Assembly: GCF_004521915.1 (NCBI RefSeq)
Contig: NZ_SDKD01000005.1
Location: forward strand, 1-64,000
DNA: 64,000 bases
Reading direction: 5' to 3'
Source: Brevibacillus migulae
Lineage (GTDB): Bacteria; Bacillota; Bacilli; Brevibacillales; Brevibacillaceae
Below the pieces are notes generated by a model. That model ran no database searches and was not told where the DNA came from. It was given only the letters and a program-made list of their open reading frames with translations. Shown here piece by piece: positions 34,345 to 43,593 of the stretch; within the stretch, counting starts at the first letter, position 1, and the number at the start of each line of letters is the position of its first letter. Position numbers and translations under genes: made by a program.

Positions 34345-34974
34345 ATGATGGAGTTGAGGCAGACCCTCCATCTGGTCACAAGCGGCAAGCAATCGCTTGA
34401 ACAAGTGGTTGAGATTGTCCGTGCCGCATTCAAAGGTGGCGCCGATTTTGTGCATATTCGGGAGAAGCAGCGGACAGCCCGTGAGATCCTCCAATGGGTA
34501 GAAACGCTTGCGGAATACATACCAAGGTCACGAATCATTGTCAATGACCGTGTAGATGTTGCCGTCGTGACACATAGCAAGGGAGTGCATCTGGCTTATC
34601 ACAGCTTGCCGCCTGCGCAGGCAAAGCAGCTATTGCATAATGACCAATTGATGGGGTGTTCCATTCATTCCTTATCGGAAGCGAAAAGCTTGGCGCAAAG
34701 CGGTGCAGGCTACTTGCTGTACGGACACATCTACCCCAGCGCTTCAAAGCCGGGTTTGACGGCACGGGGTACTGATGAATTGTCCCGGATTGTCAAGCAG
34801 GTGGACATTCCCGTGATTGCGATCGGTGGGATTACACCGGAACGAACGGGTGAAGTGATGCGGACGGGCTGCGCAGGGATTGCCGTATTATCGGGGATAA
34901 CGGGAGCTACGGATCCCGAAGAAGCTGCCAGAGCGTACCGCAGGGAACTCGATGCAAAGGGGAAGGAAAAATGA
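34345..34974 (+). CDS. tenI: TenI-like thiazole tautomerase / thiamine phosphate synthase-like protein
   Basis: This 209-residue TIM barrel of the ThiE/TenI superfamily has FVHIREKQRTAREI, IIVNDRVDVAVV, GVHLAYHSLPPAQ and LLYGHIYPSASKPGLTARGTDEL. The GH-F/Y-P...KPGL...RG pattern fits B. subtilis TenI, where that His serves in thiazole aromatisation, better than ThiE. The start is at the ATG pair at 34345/34348 after GGGAGG. Its stop overlaps the next start by 4 bases, giving a TenI-ThiE pair without other thi genes in the window. Confidence 0.78.
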   Translation: MMELRQTLHLVTSGKQSLEQVVEIVRAAFKGGADFVHIREKQRTAREILQWVETLAEYIPRSRIIVNDRVDVAVVTHSKGVHLAYHSLPPAQAKQLLHNDQLMGCSIHSLSEAKSLAQSGAGYLLYGHIYPSASKPGLTARGTDELSRIVKQVDIPVIAIGGITPERTGEVMRTGCAGIAVLSGITGATDPEEAARAYRRELDAKGKEK

Positions 34975-35624
34975 AACGTGGAGACAATTTAGCGGAACAG
35001 CTGCGTGTCTATTTTGTAGTCGGCAGCCAGGATTGTGATTTTTCTGCCGCAAAAACGGTTGAGATCGCGCGGGAAGCGCTGGCCGGAGGAGCAGGCGTCC
35101 TGCAGTTTCGCGATAAAAAAAGCAAGCTGAACGATCGTGAACGCGAGCAATTGGCGGGTGATCTGCAAGCATTATGCAAGGAGTATGGCGCCCTCTTTTT
35201 TATCAATGACGATGTGGAGATGGCCATTCGCCTGCAAGCAGACGGAATTCATGTCGGGCAGGAAGACATGGCATTGACACAGGTTCGTACGTTAGTGTCG
35301 ACCGATATGCTGATCGGCGTGTCCGCCGGGACGGTAGCAGAAGCATTGCTTGCACGGGATCAAGGGGCTGATTATATTGGCGTTGGGGCCATGTTCGCCA
35401 CCGCATCCAAAGCAGATGCGGGTGAGCCGATCGGTCCAGCTGGATTGAAAGAGATCAGAGCGGCGGTCGGTCCTACGCTTCCGATCGTCGGCATCGGCGG
35501 CATCACCATCGACAATGCTCCGTCGGTACTGGAAGCTGGAGCTGACGGTGTTGCCATCATTTCGGCGATCACCAAGGCGGAATCGCCACGGGAGGCTGCA
35601 GGGCGTTTTCAGGCGCTTTTCTAA
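34971..35624 (+). CDS. thiE: Thiamine-phosphate synthase
   Basis: ThiE joins hydroxymethylpyrimidine pyrophosphate with thiazole phosphate to give thiamine phosphate. The 217 residues include VLQFRDKKSK, FFINDDVEMAIRLQADGIHVGQEDM, DYIGVGAMFATASKADAGEPIG and the phosphate-binding IVGIGGITIDNAPSVLEAGADGVAIISAI. All standard ThiE positions appear kept. It is translationally coupled to the TenI-like gene. I see no TPP riboswitch upstream of the unit. Confidence 0.88.
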   Translation: MKRGDNLAEQLRVYFVVGSQDCDFSAAKTVEIAREALAGGAGVLQFRDKKSKLNDREREQLAGDLQALCKEYGALFFINDDVEMAIRLQADGIHVGQEDMALTQVRTLVSTDMLIGVSAGTVAEALLARDQGADYIGVGAMFATASKADAGEPIGPAGLKEIRAAVGPTLPIVGIGGITIDNAPSVLEAGADGVAIISAITKAESPREAAGRFQALF

Positions 35625-35709
35625 GGAAATGAATACGTTAGCTCCTGCCAATTCGGGTGTTTGGAGTGTCCAGCCTTGCACCATACTAGAGACTGAGAGG
35701 AGGCAGCTG

Positions 35710-36606
35710 ATGAAAAACCGCATCTTTCGGATTGGCTATGAACAAGTGAATAAACGTGAATTGTTGCAACGGTTGCAATTGTCCGATTGCTTGCTGGTTG
35801 AACATAAAAGGATTCCTCCGACAGATGGGGAACTCCCTCCCGAAGCGGAGCGCCATGCGATCCTGATCCGTTTCCAAGGCCGTCCGAGCGAATGGGTCAC
35901 TTTTACGGGTACATATGAAATCTTGTCGCGAGAACCTATTCCCTGGATCGATTCGCCGCTCGAATACCATCAATTCGGGGAAGAGCTGATACCAGGGAAT
36001 ATCCGTCGGGAAAAAGCGCCGCAAGCGCGTATTCCGGCTCGGACCAAGCTGCAAATCGCTGCGATCCGTGGCCAAACCGTGTTTGTAACGGTTCCTGGAC
36101 ATCCTTCGAGAAGGTACGAAATGGCGCTTTCGCATGCCCGTTTTGCGAAAGATCATCCAACCGAACTGGAGCTGACGCTGCAGGTGTTTGCTTTTCCGCC
36201 GCGAGAAGATATTCTGGTGGATTGGCTGCTGAAGGAAGGGAGAAAAAGCGGGATTATTACAGGGGCTGACGGAGAACGCTTGGAACGATCCGCTTTCCAA
36301 GTGTGGGACAATTTGCGGCAAGAATTCAAAATCAGCGTCAGTGCTGCTCTCATTGCGATCAAGCAAGCGCTGATCGTCTTGGATCGAGCTGGCGTTGAAA
36401 GCGACTTTCCTTATCCGATCCAGGATATTTCCGACCTGTCCCCGTCGAATCAGGATGAACGCGACTCGTTTTATTCGTATCATACGGTGCGCTCCGCGAT
36501 CGCTGCAGTGGGGGCATTGCTATCGACTGATCCACAAGATCCCCTCCAGGACCATTTGTTAATGAATGTGATGCTGGAAAGCCAGCTGAATCGAAAAAAG
36601 GAATAG
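35710..36606 (+). CDS. Hypothetical protein, mixed beta then alpha
   Basis: This 298-residue protein has no family I recognise. The first 170 residues are strand-rich (ILIRFQGRPSEWVTFTGTYEI, then QTVFVTVPGHPSRRYEM). The C-terminal 130 are helical (DWLLKEGRKSGIITG, ALIAIKQALIVLDRAGVE). There is no signal peptide or membrane segment. GAGAGGAGGC lies before the ATG at 35710; the long upstream extension overlaps thiE and is not used. It may be co-transcribed with thiE, 85 bases away. Confidence 0.6.
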   Translation: MKNRIFRIGYEQVNKRELLQRLQLSDCLLVEHKRIPPTDGELPPEAERHAILIRFQGRPSEWVTFTGTYEILSREPIPWIDSPLEYHQFGEELIPGNIRREKAPQARIPARTKLQIAAIRGQTVFVTVPGHPSRRYEMALSHARFAKDHPTELELTLQVFAFPPREDILVDWLLKEGRKSGIITGADGERLERSAFQVWDNLRQEFKISVSAALIAIKQALIVLDRAGVESDFPYPIQDISDLSPSNQDERDSFYSYHTVRSAIAAVGALLSTDPQDPLQDHLLMNVMLESQLNRKKE

Positions 36607-36754
36607 ATGAGTGGGAAGGCATCTGATCAAGGTCGGGTGCCTTTGCTGTAACCATGGAAATCGAAACAATTGTGCGCACATTTTCAGTATTTGGAAGCTA
36701 TGATATGATGAAAAAGAAAGCGCTTCCATCAAAGGATATAGGGGGAATTGAGGC

Positions 36755-38515
36755 ATGCATCATAACCAATCCGATGTGCCGTTGGTCACCGTTCCTGTTC
36801 ACTTGAAGGAGTTCGTCGTCGAGCAGGATTATGAACGCTACACACCCATTGATCATGCCGTCTGGAGATATGTCATGCGTCAGAACAGCCATTTTTTAGG
36901 CACCAGAGCTCACGGTGCTTATCTGGAAGGACTGCGCACCTCGGGGATCAGTATCGATCGCATTCCCAATATTCGTGAAATGAATCAATCCTTGTCTTCG
37001 ATCGGCTGGGGAGCGGTCACGGTAAATGGCTTTATTCCCGGAACGGCTTTTTTTGATTTTCAAGCGCACAATATCCTGCCAATCGCCTGCGATATCCGCC
37101 AGTATGAGCATATCGCTTACACGCCTGCCCCCGATATTATCCACGAAGCGGCGGGGCATGCGCCGATCATCAAGGATGAAACGTATCGCACCTACTTGCA
37201 AATCTTCGGTGAAATTGGGGCGAAAGCGCTGTCAACTTGGGAGGATTACGAAGTATACGAAGCAATCCGGCATTTATCGATTGTCAAAGAAGATCCGGAT
37301 GCGACGGAAGAAGAAATCCGGTCAGCCGAAGAAACGTTGCAGCAAAAGCTCGCCTTGGCCACAGAAATTTCAGAAGCAACCCACTTGTCCAGGCTGTATT
37401 GGTGGACAGTGGAGTATGGCCTCATTGGCGATCTGGAGCAACCGCAAATTTATGGGGCGGGTCTTCTGTCATCGGTGGGAGAAAGCATGAATTGCTTGAA
37501 ACCGGAGGTGAAGAAGCTGCCTTTTTCCTTGGAAGCTTGCATCCACACCGATTTTGACATCACAAAGCCGCAGCCTCAGCTTTTTGTCTGCCGAGATTTT
37601 ATGGATCTGATCGAAGCGGTGAAAGCGTATGCGCAAACGATGGCCGTGAACCGCGGTGGCACGGAAAGCCTGCAGAAGGCGCTGCGGATGAAGCAGACTA
37701 CGACCAGTGTTTACGGCTCCGGCCTGCAAGTCAGCGGAACGTTGGCGCAGATTCTGCTTGATGACGGCGGCAATGCGATTTATTTGAAAACAACGGGTCC
37801 TACGGCACTCGCGGTCGACAATCAGGAGCTGGAAGGACATGGCAAGGACTATCATCGGGACGGCTTTGGATCACCGATCGGACGTCTGGCAGTTGAGGAA
37901 ACACCGCTTGAGGCCTTTACCGATGAACAGCTGGAGGAAGCGGGACTCGTGGTTGATCGATCTGCCCGTCTTGTGTTTGCAAGCGGGGTGACGGTGAAAG
38001 GAAACGTCCAATACATCCAACGAGTAAACGGACGTATCGTGCTGATCGGCTTTTCCGACTGTACGGTCACCTACCGTGATCAAGTGCTGTTTCAGCCGGA
38101 GTGGGGCATGTACGATATGGCTGTGGGTGAGAGCATTGTTTCCGTTTTTGCAGGCGCTGCTGACCGTCATCGCTTTGCGACCGGTACGCACAAGCCATCT
38201 GCGCATGTTGCCAAGCGGCCTACTTATACCAAACAGCAAATCGAACTGCAATCGCTCTACCAACGGGTGCGTAACCTGCGTGATCAGAATATTTCCGGAC
38301 AGGAGCTCGTCCAACAAATCAATGAGATAGGTGCCCGCATTGACCAGCTGGCGCCGGAGGATTGGCTGTTGCGTTTGGAGCTTTTCGAATTGTTGCACAC
38401 GCAGCAAGATGGGGAACAACGGGCAAGGTTGCTAAGCCAACTGCATGAGATTGCAGAGAAGTATCCTGAGACAGGTGACTTGATTCGTAATGGGCTTTCC
38501 CTTTTGCAGGAGTAA
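36755..38515 (+). CDS. phhA: Phenylalanine 4-monooxygenase with long C-terminal extension
   Basis: This enzyme hydroxylates L-Phe to L-Tyr with tetrahydropterin, O2 and non-haem iron. Iron ligands are H130 and H135 in IIHEAAGHAPII and E220 in LYWWTVEYGLIGDL. The catalytic domain ends near residue 310. A further 275 residues (DDGGNAIYLKTTGPTALAV, then a helical end ELVQQINEIGARIDQLAPEDW) have no counterpart in the proteobacterial enzyme but occur in Bacillus homologues of about 585 residues. No pterin dehydratase gene is adjacent. GGGGGAATTGAGG precedes the start, and a terminator follows. Confidence 0.9.
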   Translation: MHHNQSDVPLVTVPVHLKEFVVEQDYERYTPIDHAVWRYVMRQNSHFLGTRAHGAYLEGLRTSGISIDRIPNIREMNQSLSSIGWGAVTVNGFIPGTAFFDFQAHNILPIACDIRQYEHIAYTPAPDIIHEAAGHAPIIKDETYRTYLQIFGEIGAKALSTWEDYEVYEAIRHLSIVKEDPDATEEEIRSAEETLQQKLALATEISEATHLSRLYWWTVEYGLIGDLEQPQIYGAGLLSSVGESMNCLKPEVKKLPFSLEACIHTDFDITKPQPQLFVCRDFMDLIEAVKAYAQTMAVNRGGTESLQKALRMKQTTTSVYGSGLQVSGTLAQILLDDGGNAIYLKTTGPTALAVDNQELEGHGKDYHRDGFGSPIGRLAVEETPLEAFTDEQLEEAGLVVDRSARLVFASGVTVKGNVQYIQRVNGRIVLIGFSDCTVTYRDQVLFQPEWGMYDMAVGESIVSVFAGAADRHRFATGTHKPSAHVAKRPTYTKQQIELQSLYQRVRNLRDQNISGQELVQQINEIGARIDQLAPEDWLLRLELFELLHTQQDGEQRARLLSQLHEIAEKYPETGDLIRNGLSLLQE

Positions 38516-38530
38516 TTGTTTCATCGCGAG

Positions 38531-38565
38531 AAGCGGCGTACTGAATTTCGATACGCCGCTTTTTC
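38531..38565 (+). terminator. Terminator of phhA
   Basis: AAGCGGCGTA and TACGCCGCTT form a perfect 10-bp stem with an 11-base loop and run into TTTTTC, 16 bases after the stop. Confidence 0.8.
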
Positions 38566-38649
38566 ACGTACAGAAGAGAGGTCAAATGTTGTGACATATG
38601 CTACTATTTAGAGAAAGGTTCCTTTACTACCATTTAAAGGATGTTGTGA

Positions 38650-39456
38650 ATGAAATATGAAGATGCAGAATCGAATCTTCCATTAAAAATCGTCGGATAT
38701 TTTTTATTAGGAGCGTTCACTTTTCAGATAAACGAATTTGCAGTCCCTTTAGGTTTTTTGGTTTTTCGAATGTTTGTAAGACCTGCAAAAAATTCAAGAG
38801 TCAAACAGCGTGCGGTATACTTTGGATTCGCCATTTTTGTTCTGCAGTTGATGATTCCGGCAGTTATCGAGTACATATATGAATACCCACGCAAGGTAAC
38901 AGCGACAAGTGCGGATGTGTATAAGCTAAGTTTCACACACGATTGGAGTGCGATTAAAGACAGCATGCAGATCGATCCAGACGCCCATCTTGAAGATTTT
39001 CGGTCGGAGTATCTAAAAAATGGCCAGTTGAGAAGACTCTCCTATAACTTAGTCAGCCATTCGGAAGACGGTTACATCCATTATCGCATCAGGTTTTCGC
39101 CCGAGAAGAAGGAGTACTCCATTCGACGAAACAAGGTGGGGGATCGATGGGCGCAATATGATCGAACTGTGAAGGCGGAGAGATTCTTCGAGGTGTTAGA
39201 TCAAGCTCAGGTTCGAACGTTGTTGCAAAATCAAGCGTACGTAGAATACAGCCTGATCAGTGATGGAGAAATGACCTCTTATGGAATCAAAGAAACCAGT
39301 AAATTTTTGGTCAAAGACAAAGAAATCAGACAGATTTCGAATAACGAACTGCCGGTAACGGGATATTATATCGTTTCTTGTGGAAAAGACTACAAGTGGG
39401 TTTCCGGAATCGAAACGTCAGGGTGTGACGCTGTAGTGGATTTCTTATTTGAATGA
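38650..39456 (+). CDS. Hypothetical membrane-anchored protein
   Basis: This 268-residue protein has two hydrophobic segments near the N-terminus (IVGYFLLGAFTFQI with FAVPLGFLVFRMF, and AVYFGFAIFVLQLMIPAVIEYI). A soluble domain of about 180 residues follows (VYKLSFTHDWSAIKDSM; YIHYRIRFSPEKKEYSIRR), probably outside the membrane. Two Cys near the end (SCGKDYKWVSGIETSGC) could form a disulfide. I know no family. It has its own terminator, shared with convergent selO. Confidence 0.6.
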   Translation: MKYEDAESNLPLKIVGYFLLGAFTFQINEFAVPLGFLVFRMFVRPAKNSRVKQRAVYFGFAIFVLQLMIPAVIEYIYEYPRKVTATSADVYKLSFTHDWSAIKDSMQIDPDAHLEDFRSEYLKNGQLRRLSYNLVSHSEDGYIHYRIRFSPEKKEYSIRRNKVGDRWAQYDRTVKAERFFEVLDQAQVRTLLQNQAYVEYSLISDGEMTSYGIKETSKFLVKDKEIRQISNNELPVTGYYIVSCGKDYKWVSGIETSGCDAVVDFLFE

Positions 39457-39518
39457 ATTGGTACTCCTTTAACTGCAATCCACGTACAATAGCAACCATT
39501 TAAAGTAGTAGGAAACAA

Positions 39519-39545
39519 AAAAAGGGCATCGGGTGTGCCCTTTTT
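39519..39545. terminator. Bidirectional terminator
   Basis: AAAAAGGGCA and TGCCCTTTTT pair with a 7-base loop. It has A and T runs on both sides and lies between two convergent genes. Confidence 0.75.
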
Positions 39546-39574
39546 GACAAACATTTCTCTTGGCGGGTGCGGTG

Positions 39575-41050
39575 TCAGGTCCCGCAATAGGTGCGGTAAG
39601 GCAGCCCAGATGGATCAGGAAGGGAACAATACGCGGCATGTTCAGGCAAATGCGCGAATGGTCTCGAAAGGACATCAAGCAAGCGCTCCATCACGCTGTA
39701 GTCTCCGTGTTCCACCGCTGCATCCAAGGCTTCTTCCACTCGGTAGTTGCGAGGGATGACGGCGGGATTGTTGCTGCGCATCAGCTCGTGAACGGATTCC
39801 TTTGATTCCGGCTGTCTTTCTAGTCTGGCTTGCCAATTCGTATGCCACTGGGCAAATTCATCGGTTCCAAACAGGGCGGTTTCCTCGGGCTTGCCAAACG
39901 TCAATGCGCGGAACGTATTGGTGTAATCCGCACGATATTTTTGCATCATCGTAAGCAGGTCTTTAATCAGAGACTCATCCTGTTCTTCTTCATTAACGAT
40001 ACCCAGTTTTGCCTTCATCCCTGTGATCCAGTGCCGGTACAGCATTTTGTTGAACTGCGCTAACGCATCCTCGGCCAATGCGACTGCCTGATCCTCATCA
40101 TCATGGAGCAACGGCAGCAGGGCTTCCGCGAATCTTGTGAGATTCCACAATCCAATCACAGGCTGATTGCCATAGGCATAGCGGCCTTGAACATCAATGG
40201 AACTGAATACAGTTGCCGGATCATAGGTATCCATGAAAGCGCATGGGCCGTAGTCGATGGTCTCACCGCTGATCGCCATGTTGTCCGTGTTCATGACCCC
40301 GTGAATAAAGCCCACGAGCTGCCATTTGGCGATCAGTGAGGCTTGGCGCTTGATGACTTCCCGCAGCAGGGAAAGGTAGCGGCTGTCATCCGCGTCCACT
40401 TCTGGAAAATGCCGATGCAAGGTGTAGTCCGCAAGCGCACGCAGATCTTCGATAGTGCCCCATCTGGCGGCGAATTGAAAGGTACCGACACGCAAATGAC
40501 TCGCTGCCACACGAGTCAGTACGGCACCTGGCAGGTCGGTCTCACGCATGATGGTCTCACCGGTTGTCACCACTGCAAGGCTGCGGGTGGTGGGAATTCC
40601 CAGAGCATGCATAGCTTCGCTGATGATGTATTCACGCAGCATCGGCCCCAGTGCCGCTCGACCGTCCCCTCGGCGCGAGTAGGGTGTTCTGCCTGAACCT
40701 TTCAGCTGAATATCCACTCGCTCACCGGCGGGAGTAATCTGTTCGCCAAGCAGCACTGCCCGGCCATCCCCCAGCATGGTAAAATGACCGAATTGATGCC
40801 CTGCATAGGCTTGGGCGAGAGGAAAAGCGCCTTCGGGAATTTGGTTGCCCGCGAGCACAGCCACGCCGTTTTCGTCTTGCAGCGTCTCGGGGTTCAAGCC
40901 CAGGGAGGCCGCCAAGGGAGCATTTACAATGCTCAGCTTTGGTGCCTGTACAGGGGTGGGATTTTGTTTGGAAAAAAAGAGCTCTGGCAGACGTGAATAA
41001 CTATTGTCAAAGTTCCATCCGATTTTTTGTATTGTGCTGTTCTCGGTCAT
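39575..41050 (-). CDS. selO: Protein adenylyltransferase SelO (YdiU family)
   Basis: SelO is a pseudokinase-fold enzyme that AMPylates Ser, Thr and Tyr of proteins, with redox-linked targets in E. coli. The 491-residue protein has [43 protein letters not shown] and [23 protein letters not shown], the inverted active-site region. It ends TYCGT: the antepenultimate Cys sits where selenocysteine lies in the animal protein. AAAGGAGAA precedes the ATG. It is divergent from the SDR gene and monocistronic. Confidence 0.92.
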   Translation of the reverse strand: MTENSTIQKIGWNFDNSYSRLPELFFSKQNPTPVQAPKLSIVNAPLAASLGLNPETLQDENGVAVLAGNQIPEGAFPLAQAYAGHQFGHFTMLGDGRAVLLGEQITPAGERVDIQLKGSGRTPYSRRGDGRAALGPMLREYIISEAMHALGIPTTRSLAVVTTGETIMRETDLPGAVLTRVAASHLRVGTFQFAARWGTIEDLRALADYTLHRHFPEVDADDSRYLSLLREVIKRQASLIAKWQLVGFIHGVMNTDNMAISGETIDYGPCAFMDTYDPATVFSSIDVQGRYAYGNQPVIGLWNLTRFAEALLPLLHDDEDQAVALAEDALAQFNKMLYRHWITGMKAKLGIVNEEEQDESLIKDLLTMMQKYRADYTNTFRALTFGKPEETALFGTDEFAQWHTNWQARLERQPESKESVHELMRSNNPAVIPRNYRVEEALDAAVEHGDYSVMERLLDVLSRPFAHLPEHAAYCSLPDPSGLPYRTYCGT

Positions 41051-41173
41051 CGGTTCTCCTTTATCTTTGGCTTTTTCGGTTTTAGTTTTTTCTTTCCCTA
41101 CATTCTAATACAACAAAGCGAAACATGAAAATAAATCCAGCATGATTGTCCTTCGGGAAGAGAAAGGGGCCCT

Positions 41174-42025
41174 ATGAAAAACTTGATGCTATGGGAATAC
41201 CTCTTATTCCCGCCGACATTATTGAACCAAAAGAAGCTTTGGCTTGAATTAGAAAAGAAGACAATCCTCATAACCGGTGCCAGTTCCGGAATTGGGGAAC
41301 AGCTTGCTTATTTACTGGCAGAGCTGCCCGTTCATTTGATTCTGGTAGCGAGACGACGGGAAAAGCTTTTGGCCATGAAGCAAGAAATCGAAAGGAAAAA
41401 CGCCAAAGTAAGTATATTCGGGGCTGACCTGCGAGAGGAGAATGATCTGAAGGTGTTAACGGACAGGCTTCATCAGCTTCCAAGCGGAGTGGACATAATT
41501 GTCTGCAATGCTGGTCACTCCATCAAACGCTCGATTACGGAATCCCTGGATCGCTATCATGATTTCACTCGCACAATGGCGATCAATTATTGTGCACCGG
41601 TCCAGTTGTTGCTTTCTATGATACCACTCCTTGAAAAAAAGCAAGGACACATCGTCAATGTCTCGACGGTCAATGCGCTGCTGCTCCCTGTCCCGCATTG
41701 GGCAGCTTATCAGGCATCAAAGGCTGCGTTTGACGCATGGTTTCGATCCGCCGCTCCTGAACTTAACAGGATGGGGATTTCCACCACCTCGATCTATTTC
41801 CCATTAGTGCGTACGCCGATGATTTTGCCGACCGCCGCTTATGCAAAATGGCCCGCCATGTCTCCGCAGCAGGCGGCAAAATGGATAGCCAAATCCATCT
41901 ACACCAAACGGAAAACCTATCAGCCATGGTGGCTCGTTTTCGGGCAATTGGCCTCCATTCTGTTTCGAGGGGTTTGGGATCATGCACTGCCGTATATGAT
42001 ACGCAAAAAAGGGGATCTCCCATGA
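41174..42025 (+). CDS. Short-chain dehydrogenase/reductase
   Basis: This 283-residue Rossmann-fold NAD(P) oxidoreductase has the cofactor loop TGASSGIGEQLAYLL, VCNAG, a catalytic Ser in IVNVSTVNALL, and YQASK. The N-terminus has a short hydrophobic lead (MLWEYLLFPPTLL), and the C-terminus another (QPWWLVFGQLASILFRGVW), so it is probably membrane-associated. It overlaps the acyl-CoA ligase start by 4 bases. The pair would modify or activate a lipid-like substrate; the exact reaction is unknown. AGAAAGGGGCC precedes the start. Confidence 0.82.
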   Translation: MKNLMLWEYLLFPPTLLNQKKLWLELEKKTILITGASSGIGEQLAYLLAELPVHLILVARRREKLLAMKQEIERKNAKVSIFGADLREENDLKVLTDRLHQLPSGVDIIVCNAGHSIKRSITESLDRYHDFTRTMAINYCAPVQLLLSMIPLLEKKQGHIVNVSTVNALLLPVPHWAAYQASKAAFDAWFRSAAPELNRMGISTTSIYFPLVRTPMILPTAAYAKWPAMSPQQAAKWIAKSIYTKRKTYQPWWLVFGQLASILFRGVWDHALPYMIRKKGDLP

Positions 42026-43593
42026 AGCTGTTTCGATTATTCCATGTTTTATGCCAGATTGGACTGTTTTCGCCTGTTGCCTGTTTTCGGTTGCTTTATT
42101 CGATTTGTACATACGGTATCAATCTCATGGCGCTGCTTGCATTTTCCGCAAAAATGTATAGGGACAATATCGGGCTGAAAGATGAGCGGGAAAGCTTGAC
42201 CTACCATCAATTATTTGTACAATCCGAAAAGCTCGGTGTCCTTTTGGGCGAACAATTCCAACTGGGGAGCGGCAAAAAGGTGGGCGTCATCTGCAAAAAT
42301 CATGCTTCCTTGGTGAAGGCCATTTTTGCGGTTTCATGGACGGGGGCCGATCTGTATCTCCTGAACGTAGACATGGGCCAGATACAACTGAATAACATCC
42401 TTGCACGCCATGCATTTGACCTCTTGATCCATGACGAGGAGCGAAGCGAAATGGTGCAGCACTCTTCCTTTTCGGGAGCCACTGTGTACAGTTATCACCA
42501 TACATTACCGGCAATCAACAACTTCCTTTTCTCGTCAATGCGAGTGATACAGCGCAGGCGCATGACTTCCTCAGGCAGACTAGTGCTTCTCACGGGCGGC
42601 ACCACAGGAAACGTAAAAGAAGCAGCTCATTATCCTTCGCTGTTCCATTATTTGGATCCTTTTTGCGCGTTTGTTACCCGATTGAACGTGTTACATAGAC
42701 ACACGGCCTACATCGCGACGCCAATTTATCACGGGTATGGAGTGGCGGTACTGCTCTTGTTTTGCGCGTTAGGCAAGAAAATCGTGATTCAGTCCGGATT
42801 TGACGCCCAAAAAGCATGCCGATTGATTCGAGAGCAACAGGTTGATGTCGTCACCGTTGTTCCTCTGATGCTGCAGCGGATGTTACAAACAAGCCCCTTC
42901 GATTTGAAATCGCTGAAATGCATAGCTTCAGGAGGCGCTGAAATAAATTCCAAATTGGTAAAAGAGACTGTGAACCAATTGGGAGGGGTGTTGTACAATC
43001 TGTATGGCACATCGGAAGCAGGATTGATTACCATCGCCACGCCGGACGATTTGAATTGCGCGCTGCATACAATCGGCAGAAAAATAAAGGGCGTTCGCTT
43101 ACAAATCCTGGACGAAAATAAACAGGAAGTTGAATGCGGGAGGATCGGTCAGCTTTGCATAAAAAACAGGTGGTCATGGCGGAAACGGGCTGCAGACTGG
43201 ATCGAAACGGGTGATTTGGGCTATCGAGATCGGCAAGGGTATTACTTTTTGTGCGGAAGGGCGGACAGCATGATCGTTTCGGGAGGCGAAAATGTGTACC
43301 CGTTCGAAGTGGAACAAATCTTGCTCACGCATCCACAAGTGGACGATGTGGGGGTGATTGGGGTTCCAGACGAGCATTATGGTCAACGGTTAAAAGCGTT
43401 TGTCGTCCTGGTTCCTGATACCGATACGACACGTGGAGAGCTTGTGCAATGGCTGCACGCTCAATTGGCACGTTATCAGATGCCGAAAGAAATCATCTTC
43501 GTCGACCGGCTGCCCTATACTTCCTTGGGGAAAAAGGATAAAAAGCTGCTTTCCCGAAGCGCTTACTCCAGTTCTTCTTTTTGGCGCAGATGA
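42022..43593 (+). CDS. AMP-binding acyl-CoA synthetase/ligase, membrane-anchored
   Basis: This 523-residue ANL-superfamily enzyme activates a carboxylic acid as acyl-AMP, then the CoA thioester. Motifs are LVLLTGGTTGNVKEA (P-loop), YNLYGTSEAGL, and ETGDLGYRDRQGYYFLCGRADSMIVSGGENVYP-type A7-A8 blocks (seen in pieces), ending with LPYTSLGKKDKKLL (catalytic Lys region). A hydrophobic N-terminal segment of about 40 residues (FRLFHVLCQIGLFSPVACF) precedes the normal ligase start, suggesting membrane attachment. The ATG overlaps the SDR stop (ATGA). Its last 31 bases overlap the convergent dinB-family gene. Confidence 0.82.
   Translation: MKLFRLFHVLCQIGLFSPVACFRLLYSICTYGINLMALLAFSAKMYRDNIGLKDERESLTYHQLFVQSEKLGVLLGEQFQLGSGKKVGVICKNHASLVKAIFAVSWTGADLYLLNVDMGQIQLNNILARHAFDLLIHDEERSEMVQHSSFSGATVYSYHHTLPAINNFLFSSMRVIQRRRMTSSGRLVLLTGGTTGNVKEAAHYPSLFHYLDPFCAFVTRLNVLHRHTAYIATPIYHGYGVAVLLLFCALGKKIVIQSGFDAQKACRLIREQQVDVVTVVPLMLQRMLQTSPFDLKSLKCIASGGAEINSKLVKETVNQLGGVLYNLYGTSEAGLITIATPDDLNCALHTIGRKIKGVRLQILDENKQEVECGRIGQLCIKNRWSWRKRAADWIETGDLGYRDRQGYYFLCGRADSMIVSGGENVYPFEVEQILLTHPQVDDVGVIGVPDEHYGQRLKAFVVLVPDTDTTRGELVQWLHAQLARYQMPKEIIFVDRLPYTSLGKKDKKLLSRSAYSSSSFWRR

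Noticed and set aside
34970-35625. Possible TPP riboswitch control of the tenI-thiE unit
   Set aside because: I looked upstream of 34001 and 34345 and found no THI-box-like sequence or leader long enough; the genes follow an unrelated frame closely.
36618-36645. AAGGCATC/GGTGCCTT hairpin before phhA as a terminator
   Set aside because: The stem has a mismatch and no T-tract on the plus strand; support is too weak to list.
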